A stretch of DNA of 64,000 nucleotides, taken from positions 62,001-126,000 of the forward strand of contig JBBHKE010001785.1 in the NCBI GenBank assembly GCA_037447655.1, written 5' to 3'. Shown piece by piece: positions 9,518 to 21,419 of this stretch (within the stretch, counting starts at the first letter, position 1; each line of letters starts with the position of its first letter). This DNA is from Zygnema cylindricum. Lineage: Eukaryota > Streptophyta > Zygnematophyceae > Zygnematales > Zygnemataceae. The notes under the pieces are model-generated. The model worked only from the letters and a program-made list of their open reading frames with translations. It was not told the DNA's origin and ran no database searches. The position numbers and the translations under genes are program-made.

Positions 9518-10895
9518 TAGCCCTCAGAGTATGCAGATCCAAAAGAAGCTAATCTAGATAGTGCCGACTCCAAGTTAATATAAACCCAAGTGACTGACCC
9601 CTTGAAAGTAAGAACCCCAATATTGATTCACCCCTGTGAAATAACACTTTCTGTGTGCTCAGTTCCACCACAGAATGCAAAGTTAGAATATGAGATTTGG
9701 ACACATTCACCCACTTTGACTTTCCCTTAGAAATACAATATGAGATTTGGACACATTCACCCACTTTGACTTTCCCTTAGAAATACAACCACCCTGGCAG
9801 ACAAAAACTCTGACCGACTACACCCCTGTGTAGCCTGGACTCCCCTGAGTCCGCAGCAAAAAGAATCACTGAAAATGGTCAAGTAAATTGATCGTTATGG
9901 CTGGCCAAAGTTTGCCATTTATACAAGGTGCTCTCTAGGAGAGGCAGCTACCTACAGAAATATTCTACGTCCTAAACCCCTCTTTAAACCCTCTAGTACT
10001 GAGGTACGGACCAATCACATTACTGTATAGTACACAAAGGTACAGATGGCGGTGTACCTTCTGTACGGTCATCGTACAACATGGCTAAAAAGCCAACAAA
10101 TGTCCTATCCGGATTCGCTCTTATAATCTCCGGAATTCCTGCCTCCAAATCTTATCTCTCCACGTGGCGCCAGGTCATGCTGCGTCATAAAAAAGGTACC
10201 GTACGAGAAAGTACAAGTGCCTGAGTACTTTATGTACGTACATTGTACGATGTCGCCATAGTGCGACATTTGTCATTCCCGGATTTGTTTTCTGCCGTTC
10301 CGGAAATTACGTAATCCCGTACGATGTTGCCACGTGTCATCCGGAGTGGCGGCGACAGCAAACCACCAAATTATCCTTTCGCGTAGCCGGCGCTAATCAC
10401 GGCCGTCCGATGTATTTCGGCATTCAATTGTAGCCGTTGAAAATTGGTGCGCGGTATTTGTTTCGCTATCGAAACAAATGTGCGGTATCCGTTCCGTCCC
10501 CGTACTGTACTCCGTACTAAACTAAACTGTCTCTATGTACTAAATATCGTAACCCAGTTAAATGGAAAATCCTATCTATAACTATTTAAATATTTATCAA
10601 ACCCTATATGTACTAGCACTAGTCCTAGACTAAATGGACAAAGCTAACGGCTATTGGACGTTTGACGGACGGTAGGTACCAGGATCAATTCCTGGGTCTG
10701 TCAAATATATTTTTGGTAAACATACCTATGATCTATTCCTGTCTCTCTGGAAAGCTTAGGCAGCCATGGCTCTAGCTCCCTCTCCAGCCATCAGTGACTA
10801 CGACAAGTGTGGGGGCTTGGAGAAGGGAGTCAGAGGCAGACTGCCTCTACTCTTTTCTATCTAACAAAGACCTAGAAAATACCCAAATATCAACA
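9498..10895 (-). repeat. element B 5' LTR (1398 bp)
   Basis: Same length as the 3' LTR and about 99% alike by eye. TATA box: complement of 9917-9923. Leader palindrome 9837-9852. U3 palindrome 10457-10478. Conserved CTTGTCGTAGTCACTG block: complement of about 10792-10807. It ends CAACA at 10895, followed by TCAAA. Confidence 0.92.
10661..10713 (+). promoter_or_regulatory. tRNA-like cassette in element B 5' LTR
   Basis: Same fold as in the 3' LTR: outer stem 10661-10670 with 10696-10705, T-arm-like hairpin 10679-10695. The single change in the outer stem (C to T) leaves a G-U pair. A T run follows. Confidence 0.7.
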
Positions 10896-11013
10896 TCAAA
10901 CTTGTCGCAGTCACTGAGAAATTGGAGAGGAAGCTAGAGCCATGGCTACCTAGGCTATCCTGAGGTTTACGGGAAATTTAAATTAGTTAAGGTTTATTTA
11001 ATTAAAATGAATG

Positions 11014-11054
11014 TGCCGGCGACAGGAATTGATCCTTGTACCTACCGGCCGGCA
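11014..11054 (-). promoter_or_regulatory. tRNA-like cassette in solo LTR D
   Basis: TGCCGGC (11014-11020) pairs with GCCGGCA (11048-11054), 7 bp. Inside is CAGG-AATTGAT-CCTTG, the minus-strand view of the T-arm-like hairpin. As in all LTRs here, the tRNA sense is opposite to the element. Confidence 0.6.
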
Positions 11055-11855
11055 GACAAGAAATAGCCGGTAGCCTTTGCCGTCAAGTCTAGGATTAATG
11101 TTACGTAGTATATAGTTTGATAATTATTTAATTATGTATACGTACGATAATTCATATAACTATAATTGATTATGGGATACATAGATCCGGTAATATATAA
11201 AGTACGGATTACGGTACGGATTAAGAATCAATACCGCGCATTTGTTTCGTAAGTGAAACAAATATCGCGCATGTATTTATTACGGCTACGATTAAATTAC
11301 ATCATAATCGGACGGCCGCAATTAGCGCCGAGATCGCGGAGGAATATTTCGGCGGTTTGTGGCCATCGCCACATCGCATGACGCGTGGCGAAATTACGTT
11401 GGATCGTGGAATCTCCGGAGATTATGGCACCGAATCCGGATATGACATGTGTCGACATTTAGGCCATGTCATACAATGTCCGTACCTAAAGTACACCGGC
11501 AGTTGTACTTTTGCGTTCGGAACTCAATTCTGATTGGTTCCGTACATCAGTAGATAGAGTCTGTGAGAGAGATAGGACTTAGAAAAATTTAGAAGATAGG
11601 ATCCTCTCTCCCATAGAGCTTCTGTATAAAAGGTCAACGTTGACCCTCCATAACTTACTGCTCAGGGGAGCAAATTCAGAGATTCTTTTTGCTATCGACT
11701 CAGGGGAGTCTTGCCTTTACAGGGGTGCAGGTGGTCAGGGTTTTTGTCTGCCAGGGTGGCAGTTAATTTTGCTGAAACACGAAGGGGTCAGGATTATCCT
11801 AGAGGCTTCTTGGAAGCTGTCTACTCTGAGGACTTATGGAGGTCTCAGAGTTGCA

Positions 11856-12232
11856 CCGCCACGTGGCACTGCGTGACATTGTCTTCGATAGCCGCCAAAA
11901 GTTTATTTCGGGTTGGCAACTGGAATGATGACCGCCCGATCATGTGAATTTGTAGGGTCAAATCCGCGTCCGTGCATTTCAACAATCCATATGTACAACG
12001 TAGTCCGTTTGTTCCGTTAAATGGTTTAATCGCCGTGATAATGTTTAAATAGTTATCACGCCCCATGTATGTAAGGATTCTTCTACGACTTTGCGGATAA
12101 AGCGGGCGATACTTTGACTGGCGGTGAGTGTGTAGGACCTAGGATCATATCCGGGTCAGGTCACAAATCTTTTTATCACATGACTATTGTTGTTTCCTCA
12201 AACAATGACTACGACAAGTATATAGACTTAGA
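11856..12232 (-). repeat. element A 5' LTR, distal part
   Basis: Resumes after the second CCGCC. It contains the hairpin CTAGG-ATCATAT-CCGGG (12139-12155), a T run after it, and AATGACTACGACAAGT (12204-12219), the conserved block. The terminal about 70 bp seen in E are not recognisable, so the end is approximate. Confidence 0.7.
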
Positions 12233-15200
12233 TCGCTTAAACTAAGATTTATATATAGACTCTATATAGACTTAGACTTAGGTCGCTTTCACTAGATTGA
12301 TATAATCGTGCACCGCATCATTCAATAATCACTTTCTAACTCACGAATTAGGGCAACTGTGTTGGAAAGCCCTAGAAGATCACGTTGGAAATTTATACAA
12401 AAACTAAGGCAAACGTTTATTTGAATTTCACTCAATCTGATGTCAAACCAAATGAATCCAATGATGAAGATTTGATAAACTACTGTGAAGTTGCTCTCAA
12501 CATAGGTTAAAGAATTTTCACCAATTATTGATAAGCAAACATTTGAGAAGGTAAGCCAACTAGAAGGAAAAATGGCCATTGAACCAAAGTGGGTCGGTAA
12601 AACGACGACAATGCCAACGAGTGAAGTAGTGAAATGTAAAATACATCTTATATACAAAGTCTTTCAACAAAAAAAAATGATAGATTGTACCAACACTTAA
12701 ATTTGACCCGTTGAGAATGAGTATTACAATCACTATTGGTTGAAAGAAACATGTCTAGGAAATGGACAGAGAAAAACCTGTTTTAATTAGAAAATTCGAA
12801 GAGGAAGTGTACATCAAGGTGTTGGAAGGAATTGTTTTATATGAAGGAAAAATATGGCGTCTGCGAAAGTGCGAAAGTTTGTGTAACGAAAGTTTGTGTA
12901 CGATCAGAAGTGAGCGCCATGAAGGTGGTGCCTTCGACTTCAAAATGTTTTACGTGAGTACGATTTTTCATGTAAGATGTTTGACTCTACAACTTACATT
13001 AAAGATGAAGTTGATGAAAAGGTAGTGGATGATTTTCTCATGGTTTATATCATCACGGAAAAATTGACAGTTTAAGGCATTTTCACGTCTTCTTTTGAAA
13101 GTAACAGATCTTGGCGACTTAGCCTGTATTTTTCAAGTCGCGATAATTGCGGGATATGTATAACTCGTTGGTTTTCACCCGCTCACAACAAGTGTTTGAA
13201 ACAAGTACGCAAAAACGTCTAAGTTGCAATATGTATATATATATCATATATATGCATATATATGCATATATGTATATATATGTATATATATATGTATATA
13301 TATTTATATATATTTATATATATTATATATACTTATGTATATTTATATATACATAGTATTTTTTGTATTCCACTTCGATAAATAAAATAGGAAAAACCAA
13401 ATTTGGATGAAAATTGGTTGAGGAGTCCTAAATTTATCAGCTATATTTTATGCGCTATGTTGTATTTTTTTTCGAGCTGGATTCGAATATTTAAAAGACC
13501 CTTGACAATAAAGGGAACAAATGAAATTGGCCATATACCCACCTCATTTATGGAATGCCTACGATAAGTTATGCCCACCTGTGAAACTTAGCGTGCAATC
13601 TGAGTATGATCTATGATCTAAATTTATACGTTGTACTCCTGTATATACCTCTCTCTTTTAGATTGTAGTGGTTGACAACCAATTTTCAAGTTACGGGCCC
13701 ACAAGGTAACTAGACAAGTTTGAATGAACAAATTATTAATTGAAGGGATGGAGAGGCGAGGCAACTCCCAACGAGCGAAACTCTTTGGGAACCATAATTC
13801 AAGTCGACCTACATCATATTTGCGTAAATGCAAATGCAAGGACTAATGAAGAAAAGAATTCGATATAGCAGTGGGATTCTAAAGACTTTAAAGCCAGTAA
13901 TATTTTTATTAAAGGGCTCGCCATCAATTACTTACAAAATGTAAATATATTTTACAAATCGTGGGAGATAGTGGAGGTTATAAAGGTTATGTAAAAGTTC
14001 TCAAAACTGATATCTAAAAACAATATTGACAAGATTTTAAAGCGAACACTTAGCTGGGTCGCAGTTTGATAGAGGCATATACGCCACGATATGCTTACAT
14101 GTTGGTTGACACTGAATCTGTTGATCGCAACCTCCCTACGAATACCAGTATCACAATGGTGTTACTATCAAATATAGTGGATTATAAGCACATTTTTATT
14201 TTGGCTCGGCGAAAAAGAACCAACTACTTCAAGGTTGAGCGAAGTTATCAAGATGCTTGAAAGACAATTTCGAAACCAAAGTTTTGAGTAAAGAGAGATA
14301 AAAGTAGAGAGTTACACACTCGCATCAAGCAAGAAGTGGCACGAGAACCAACACAAGAACAAAGGTTGACGCTACTACGATAACAATAATAAAGACAATA
14401 AATAATTCTACTAAAAGAAGTCATTGCATTTTCTTGCACCTTTTTAGAGGTACAATAATGACAAAAAACGGGACAAAGTAGAAAAAAGTCAAAATCATCA
14501 AATGAAAAGCGAAAAGGGTGGCATCATCACCAAAGGTCAAATCTAACGGGTGGATTATGAACACATGTTTATATGTGCACCTGTAAGCACGCGTGTTTTA
14601 AAAAGAAGTCATTATCTACCTACTTTACTCTCCACCACCCAAAAGAAAATAAAAAAACCACCCTACTCTTTCCAAAGATAAAATATACTAGCGGTATTAT
14701 TTGGGGTATTTAGAAATAAATTATATTGAGCTAACAAATATGTGATTAACATTGTGGGCTTTAAAACCAATTTGTACTTTACGGCGCGAGTAGAAGAAAA
14801 TACAATATTGTCGACGTGGCAGCAAATGTGAAGGATCAAACCCATAAAGGGCGGGTTCACATAGGCCAAAGGAAAATATATTTCCATCCCACTTATTCAA
14901 TTTAGTGCACCCTTTAGCCGACATCCTCAAGTTCATCGCAACAACCATTGGAAAGTAGCAATTGAGCAACAAATCCACTAATCAAGTTTTAAAATGTGCT
15001 AGACACATTCGAGATATTATGGCAAGGCACAAAATAACAGAAAGCATAAAGGTCACCATCTTGCGAAATGCACTTTCCCGTAAAGGCAAAGACAAATGGT
15101 AAACGGCAACACACACGCATACATTCACCAATGATTATTTTTAAACGAGTTTTTCACCCAACTACGTTTGTCAGAAACTTGAGGAATTATGTGATCATCG

Positions 15201-15504
15201 TTGTATGTGACAACTAAACAAAAGGCTTTTGGGTACAATGGACATTTGCCCTAAAGCGTAATATTACTTTAGATTGAAATTATAATTTACGTTGAAATAA
15301 GGCCTTCTGTTTAGCAACGTTGACATCTTTCGATTAAGTAAAGTGAACATCTGAACATTTATGTGTTTGTTTAAGCACACACGTGAACGTTTATATTTTT
15401 ATGTAAACAAATGTGTGAACATTTATTTAATCAGAATGTAGAAAAAAATAAAAGCGTAGAAGGAGAATGTAAAACATTGAAAATCATTTTTATCAAAATT
15501 AAAA
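12233..15504. other. AT-rich stretch, no gene recognised
   Basis: Short open frames only, none with recognisable domains. Contains a TA/TG-rich microsatellite at about 13230-13350. The sequence before 15505 carries no LTR or protein homology that I can see. Confidence 0.5.
13230..13350. repeat. TA-rich microsatellite
   Basis: About 120 bp of TATATA with interspersed TGCA and TGTA units. Confidence 0.85.
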
Positions 15505-16330
15505 TGTAATTCGGGCCTCCATTGGTCCCGCGAATCCAACTATGTTAAACCTATAAGATAATATTTGCCCTATGACTTTCACAAAAAAAAAGCCACGTGG
15601 ATAAAGTTTTAACGGCTTCACCCACAGTAGTAGCTCCTTAGTGCCTTAAAATGAATTTTAGGATTTGCCACGAGAGCGATAAGTTATAGTTGGCCAAAGT
15701 TGGCCATAAATCTGAGTCTCTTAGAGGGTGCCTCAAAAAATTGTCTAGTCCTAAATCCTCTCAGAAACCTCCTACTACTATTGTACCTAACGAATCAAAG
15801 ACTTTAAGGTACAAGACATGCCATTGTACTTTTTTGAGCCAGGCGTAATGTCCAATGTCCACTCATGCCTTGCCACGTGTCATCTGCCGACATTAGCCCA
15901 CAAACTGCCAAATGTCCACTCCGGTGTATCGGCTCCACTGTGAGCCATTCGATCGGAAACCAACAATTAATCACGTCCGTTCAAAATCAATGTCGTTTCG
16001 TTTCGTAATCCCTTAAATGAACTATGTTAAATGTTTCTATCTCTAAATACTAATCACACCTTATGCATGTAACGCTTCATCAAGACTTAACAGAGAAGGC
16101 GCACGGCTAAGCCGTACGGCGGTCATCACGTAGGACCTAGGATCAAATCCTAGTCTCGATCCTTAACTTTTACAAAAAGCTATGCCTCTGCTCCCTTAGT
16201 CAGTCTTCCTAACAGCTTAAGGCAACCATGGCTCTCTTTGAGTCCTCAGTGACTACAACAAGTGTGAGGACTTAAAATGTTTTATGACAAACTGACAAAA
16301 AACAGAAAATAGAAAATACATTTTTCAACA
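15505..16330 (-). repeat. element E 3' LTR (826 bp)
   Basis: TG at 15505 to CAACA at 16330. Carries a G-box (CCACGTGT near 15876), the T-arm-like hairpin at 16137-16153 and the conserved block CAGTGACTACAACAAGTGTGAGG at 16247-16269, preceded by CCATGG. Confidence 0.88.
16137..16153 (+). promoter_or_regulatory. T-arm-like hairpin in element E 3' LTR
   Basis: CTAGG-ATCAAAT-CCTAG, a perfect 5 bp stem with 7-base loop. Its partner in the 5' LTR (28858-28874) is CCAAG-ATCAAAT-CTTGG, with two compensating pair changes. A TTTT run follows about 15 bases downstream. Confidence 0.65.
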
Positions 16331-16346
16331 CTCCTTTTATTTTCTA
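16331..16346 (-). promoter_or_regulatory. polypurine tract of element E
   Basis: Minus strand AGAAAATAAAAGGAG beside the 3' LTR. Confidence 0.75.
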
Positions 16347-19300
16347 ATCTATCTTTTGATTCAGTCCACACTTCTCCCTACAAAATACCAATTTGGGAGA
16401 AGGCACACATTTGGTCATCATATATGCTACAATCTCTCCATCTGGTTTATATTCCAAACTAATTATTTTATCCTCAACCTTCTTTCTAACGAAGCTCAAT
16501 CGGATATCCATATGCTTTGCTTTAAAGTGATGTTTTGGGTTTGCTGCAATTGCAATAATTGCTTGATTATCACAAAATATTTATTGCACTCTATTCTTAA
16601 TATACCCAAGTTCTTCAAGCAATGGATTTCACCCACATCAATTCTTTCACAGCCAAACAAGAGGCCATATACTCAGCCTCCATGGTGGATTGAGCAATCA
16701 CCTATTGTTGCTTGCTGCTCCAACAGCAAGCCCCATTCCCAACATACAACACATACCTAGAAGTACACCTCCTCATCGGAGCATCCCTATAACTGGCATA
16801 ACTCAAGTGGTGATGTCAGTATTATCCCCTCCCAAATGCAACAACAGATCTATCGTTCTTATCAAGTACCGCATGACTCTCTTGACCGCTTCCCAATCTT
16901 TCTTCCTATGATCATTCAGACTCCTAGTTAATATTCCTACAGCAGCTGCTATATCAAGACAATTCTCATAAAATAGATTAAACTACCGACAGCCTGTTTG
17001 TACGGAATATTTTGCATGGACTTTCTTTCCTCTTCTCCTAACTCATCACCCAAGACCAGGACTCCCCCTGCTGAGCTCCCCTCATTTCCTTTGTTTAAAT
17101 GCATTAAAGTTGTACAACTATTTGCCTTATCCATTTGAAATTTTTCAAGCATGTTTTCGATTGCTTTCTTTTGGGTTAGTCTAATTATTTTCTTCCCATT
17201 ATCTCTCTCCATCTGAATTTCTAAGATATATTTTGCTTCCCCCGAATCCTTCATTTCAAATCTACATTTTAGATCCCTTTTGAGTCCATTAATTTTTCTC
17301 CATGGATTTACTTAAAATAAGCAAATCATCAACATATATTGTTTTGAAAATTATACATTTCTCATCCTCAAAGAGATAGATGGAATGATCCAAGCTGATT
17401 TGGATATATCCCAAACTTGTAAAAAAATCGTCCAGCTTATTTTTCCATTGGCGTGGAGCATGCTTTGGTCCATAAAGGGACTTTATCAATCTGCACACTT
17501 TACTTTCTTCTCCTTTTCCACAAACATTTCCGGTTGTCGTATGAAGATCTCTACTTCTAATTCTCCGTGTAAGAAAGCGGTTTTGATGTCCATTTGGTGC
17601 ATTTCCATGTCTTCCGCTGCCGCTAGACTAAGTAGAATCCGGACGGAGGGAAATCTAACAACCGGAGCGAAGGTCTCCTCACAAGCGATCCCTTCTTTCT
17701 GTGTGAACCCTTAGGCCACTAATCTGGCCTTATACCGCTTGATGGTGTTATCTGGGTTGAGTTTCAACTTAAACACCCACTTGCATCCAACCGACTTTTT
17801 GTCCGGAGGACAGTCCACCAGCTCCCATGTATTTGCTTCCATAATGGAACCCATCTCATCATTAATGGTTGTCATCCGTCTACTACGTTCCGGACTATTA
17901 ATTGCTTCCGAATAAGTTTGTGGTTCACTCAAATGGGACAGCTTAGTAACCTTATTATTCACTTATCTTTGTTGAAGTCTCTTGCTTCTTCTCCTCACTC
18001 CTTCAAAATCCGAAGCAGGAATGGAGGGTAATCTCGGATTTCTCTGAATGAATTCATCTTCTCCCCTATCCGTGGAGTCCATCTCCGGTCGCTCATCATA
18101 TATATCCGGTCTTTCCTTAATCTCTTCCTCGGTTTGAGCTGGAAACTGTGGCCCCAAGAGAGAGTCATTCTCGGTCAGCTTTTTCACTTTATCTGCAAAG
18201 TTCAGCTCAATCAAATTTTGGCTAAAAGAATCTAAATCTAACTCACTTTCGCATTTAATTATAATTCTGACCGGTTTAGTATATTTAAATGGATCTACTG
18301 ACTTTCCTTAATCCCTAACTACCAAGTGTTTTACTAAGATGATAGCTTCTTTTCCGAGATCATGAACTCTATATCCCTTTACATTTTCATCATATCCAAG
18401 TAAGTACCCCGACTTTCCCCTTCCATCTAACTTCCAATTAGATTTTTCTGCACTTAGACTAAAAACTTGACTTTCGACTTGAGAATTCCGGTTTTCTCCC
18501 TGTCCATCTTTCATAAGGTGTTTGACTTTTCCCTGCCAAGGTAAAGACTCTATTCTTAAGGTAATTAGCACAATTCATAGCTTTTTCCCAGAAGCCTTTT
18601 CTTATCTTTTTATCCAATAACATACTAAGGGCATTATCAATTAATGTCCTATTTAGTCTTTCGGCTACACTGCTTTGTTTCAGAGTCTTTGGAACAGTCT
18701 TTTGGTGTTGAACCCCTTCCTCTTTCAAAAAATCCCCAAATTGATTAGAGGTATAATCCCCCCCATTATCACTCCTCACTCTCTTTATAAGTGTCTCATG
18801 AAGCTTCTCACTCCACGCTTTATACTATTTAAAATAAGCCGGTGCCTCAGATTTATTTTTCAAGAAGTTAACTCTAGAATACCTAGTCCAATCATCACTG
18901 ATAGTAAGCATAAATATTTTCCCTCCAACCGACAAAACTTTGGCCGGTCCCCATATGTCAGTATGAACTAGTACTAGGACCTTTTCACCTTTATAGGTTG
19001 CGGTTTTTGAAAAAGGTAATCTGTGAGCCTTACCTCGAGCACATCCACTACAGGAATCGAAGGTCTCATTATCTCCAAAATGAATTCCCTCAAATACATC
19101 CATTTTTTTCATGTCTTTCAATCTCTCTATGTGCACATGCCCCAATATTTTATGCCAAATCATCAAGTCACTTACACAAGCATAGTAAACCCCCGTCTTC
19201 AAATTCAGCCTAAACATTCATTGGCTACCCTTTTTAGCTGTAAAATATACTTCATCCTCATAACTAGAAACAAAGACTCCTTTCTTAGTACTAGTTTCAA

Positions 19301-19770
19301 AACCCTTATCATCTATGACCGACGTAGAGAAAAGGTTTTTGTTTAACTCTGGAATAAAATGAACATCGGAGAGAGTGACTATAGATGTCCTACCTTCAAC
19401 TAAGACTTTCATATCCACATATCTCACTAAGCTAGTGGTCACTATTCTCCCATCCCCATACTCTATCTCTACGGTAGGGAACTTCTCATTTTGGTAAACA
19501 TATGTTTCTCTTTACACATATGCATAGAGGCACCTGAGTGAATGATCGAACCTTCTTCAAGAGCTTCTTTCACTCCGCCGAATGCATAGTTCTACTTCTT
19601 TAGAATCTCCAACTCCGTTTTCACCTCCAACTCCTCCTTGAGAAGGAGTTCTCCATCATGATCATCTGATTCCTCCCCTGATGCTTGTGTTGCCACAAGG
19701 GTGTTCTTCTTTCCACCGACTAATCTACCGGTCTACCCCTCCTTAAGTATCAACTCCGTCAACTTAGTAC
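16347..19770 (-). pseudogene. element E pol remnant
   Basis: From right to left: protease with HSGA in place of DSGA (catalytic Asp lost), pre-integrase His/Cys domain (18825-19217, WHKILGHVHIERL and CSGCARGKAHRLPF), integrase core (18459-18779, RSDNGGDYTSNQF), acidic linker (17963-18214), RT (17711-17962), YVDD intact within 17289-17498, RT connection (16949-17254), and a degraded RNase H near 16400-16900. Multiple frameshifts and stops; not functional. Confidence 0.87.
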
Positions 19771-20719
19771 ATTCCGCTATATAGTGTCATGGCTCCTTAC
19801 AAAAATGGCAAAGCCCGTTTGGAGGCCTACATCCAGATCCATCCGATTGATTTCCTCTCCCTCCTCCTCCGAAATTCCCATAAGGTTTCTTAGAATCCTG
19901 ATTCCTCCCGTCGGTTCCAGCAGCCAAGGTTTGCCTACTCTTTCCTCCACTCCGAATCTCAATTGTGCTTTCCCGAACCAAAATTATCCAAAAAACAACA
20001 AAGTTCTAAACCCAGCAATGATCTCGAAAATCCAAAACCTTGTTAACGATGTTCTCATAATCATTTGGCAGTTTCATTAGCAAAGTAATCACCTTTTCTT
20101 TCTCAGTCTTCATTTTCCAGCACTCTCTAACTCCATAAACAATCCAGACAAGTCATTGCAAAAATCAAGCATTTTTCCTCGTTTGTAAACATATGCTTGC
20201 ACCTACTGATCAGCCAACTTCTGTTGCTGGATCGTACCACTCTTGTAAATATTTTCAAGAGCCTCCCACAGATCGGCCGCCTTGTCCACCTGAAGGTGAG
20301 GTCTAGCAATTGCTTGAGTGAGACATCTAAGTATAGAATGAGTTGCCACTAAGTTGTTGACGTTCCAGATTTCAGTATCATTAGCCTCGGTTTTTTGAAC
20401 AGCCACTACCGGTGCTGATCTAGTAGCTGTCGGTGTGAGTTTCCCCTTTCCCTTCTCCTTCCCTTTTTCCAACACGAAGCTTTCCCCATCAGTATCTGCC
20501 TCCTCTTCATCCACAGATCCCTCGAGAACTGGGCTCCACCAAACCTCGGTGGAACTCCCAACCTTACAACTGGCCGCCGCACACGACCACTCACAATGTC
20601 CCATAGCCGTTTTCGAAAAGTGCACCCCTCATCATGGTTTCTTTTTATATTAACCCCGTTCCATTAAAAATGGGCACCCTTGAGTTTTGGCCCATAACCT
20701 CAAATTGTGTGACCTCCAT
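19771..20719 (-). pseudogene. element E gag remnant
   Basis: Starts at ATG inside the 5' LTR (complement of 20717-20719). The Gag core is open at 20203-20625 (VDKAADLWEALENIYKSGTIQQQKLADQ). The zinc knuckle is near 19780-19830 (CHFCKEP) before a break. Frameshifts separate the parts. Confidence 0.8.
20686..20699 (-). promoter_or_regulatory. decayed primer-binding site of element E
   Basis: Complement reads GGTTATGGGCCAAA, with three substitutions at the 3' end against the sister sites. Confidence 0.75.
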
Positions 20720-21364
20720 TGGTCAACAGAATGTCTAGCTTATATGAAACCTCTAGGATAATATTTTTCCCTGTGACTTTCAAACCAAACAAAAGCCACA
20801 CGGTCAGACAAGAGTTTGACCAACTTCACCTCTGTGAAGGCCCGAATCCTTTAAGTCAGACGCAAAAAAAACTTCTAGATTTGCCCCCTTGAGCAATAAG
20901 TTATGGGTGGCCAAGGATGGCATATAAATAGAAAAGGTCTCTCAAAAATAGGTGCCTCCAAAATTGTCTAAGTCATAAATCCCTCCCTAAACCTCCTACT
21001 ACTACTATACCTAATTAATCACAAGACTGTAAGGTATAAAAAGGCACATTTGCCGCTGTACTTCTTGTACGGCCATGGTACGACATGGTCGTCCCGCTGA
21101 CTCATGTCAATTCCTAAGCCATAGTTGCTCTCCCCGTAATATTTGTTGTCCACTCATGTCTTGCCACATGTCATCCGCCAACACAAGCTCACAAACTGCC
21201 AAATGTCCACTCCGATGCATCGACTCCATTGTGAGCCGTCCGATTTGAAACCGACAATTAATCACGTTCGTTCAACTTCAATGTCGTTTCGTTTCGTAAT
21301 CTGTTAAATGAAGTATGTTAAATGTTTCTATCTCTAAATACTAATCACACTGCGTAACGCTTTA
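20700..21364 (-). repeat. element E 5' LTR, PBS-proximal part
   Basis: Aligns with 15505-16060 but is strongly diverged; the terminal TG is now TC. Interrupted after CTTTA (21360-21364), which recurs at 28800-28804 where the LTR resumes. Confidence 0.75.
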
Positions 21365-21419
21365 TCATGCAACGGATAAGTGTTGTTCTATGACTACCTG
21401 CACAGGTGGATCTGTAGAA

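Larger units (their letters stand above)
6211..10895 (-). mobile_element. element B: complete non-autonomous gag-only copia-type element
   Basis: 4685 bp with two LTRs of 1398 bp that differ at only about 15-20 sites by eye, TG...CA ends, a perfect TCAAA target duplication, primer site and polypurine tract. The 1889 bp internal region encodes Gag and a further acidic frame but no protease, integrase, RT or RNase H. This is the layout described as TR-GAG elements in plants. It must use the enzymes of an autonomous relative. It inserted into solo LTR D next to D's conserved CTTGTCGCAGTCACTG block. Confidence 0.92.
6116..11855 (+). mobile_element. solo LTR D (plus strand), split by element B
   Basis: Two parts, 6116-6210 and 10901-11855, together form one LTR closely related to the LTRs of element C but in the opposite orientation. 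It runs from TGTAGAAACTAATGG to GGTCTCAGAGTTGCA, about 1.05 kb. The second part has a TATA box (TATAAAA, 11625-11631), the palindrome TTTGTTTC/GAAACAAA (11241-11262), the tRNA-like hairpin (11014-11054) and an LTR-borne ATG near its end. CCGCC flanks it on both sides. No internal domain remains, as expected after LTR-LTR recombination. Confidence 0.9.
370..12232 (-). mobile_element. element A: old, broken Ty1/copia retrotransposon, split by nested insertions
   Basis: On the minus strand the order is 5' LTR, primer site, gag, protease, integrase, reverse transcriptase and RNase H, the copia order. It belongs with element E (same gag start, same linker MNNK.TKLSHLSE). The 3' LTR is missing and RNase H is truncated and duplicated at the left. 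Gag is interrupted by a solo LTR (4301-5380), and the 5' LTR by solo LTR D carrying element B. All frames are broken, so the copy is dead. The right end is unclear because the usual ...CAACA terminus is not found near 12232. Confidence 0.85.

Noticed and set aside
13147-13356. Tyr/Ile-rich 69-codon frame
   Set aside because: Translation of the TA microsatellite.
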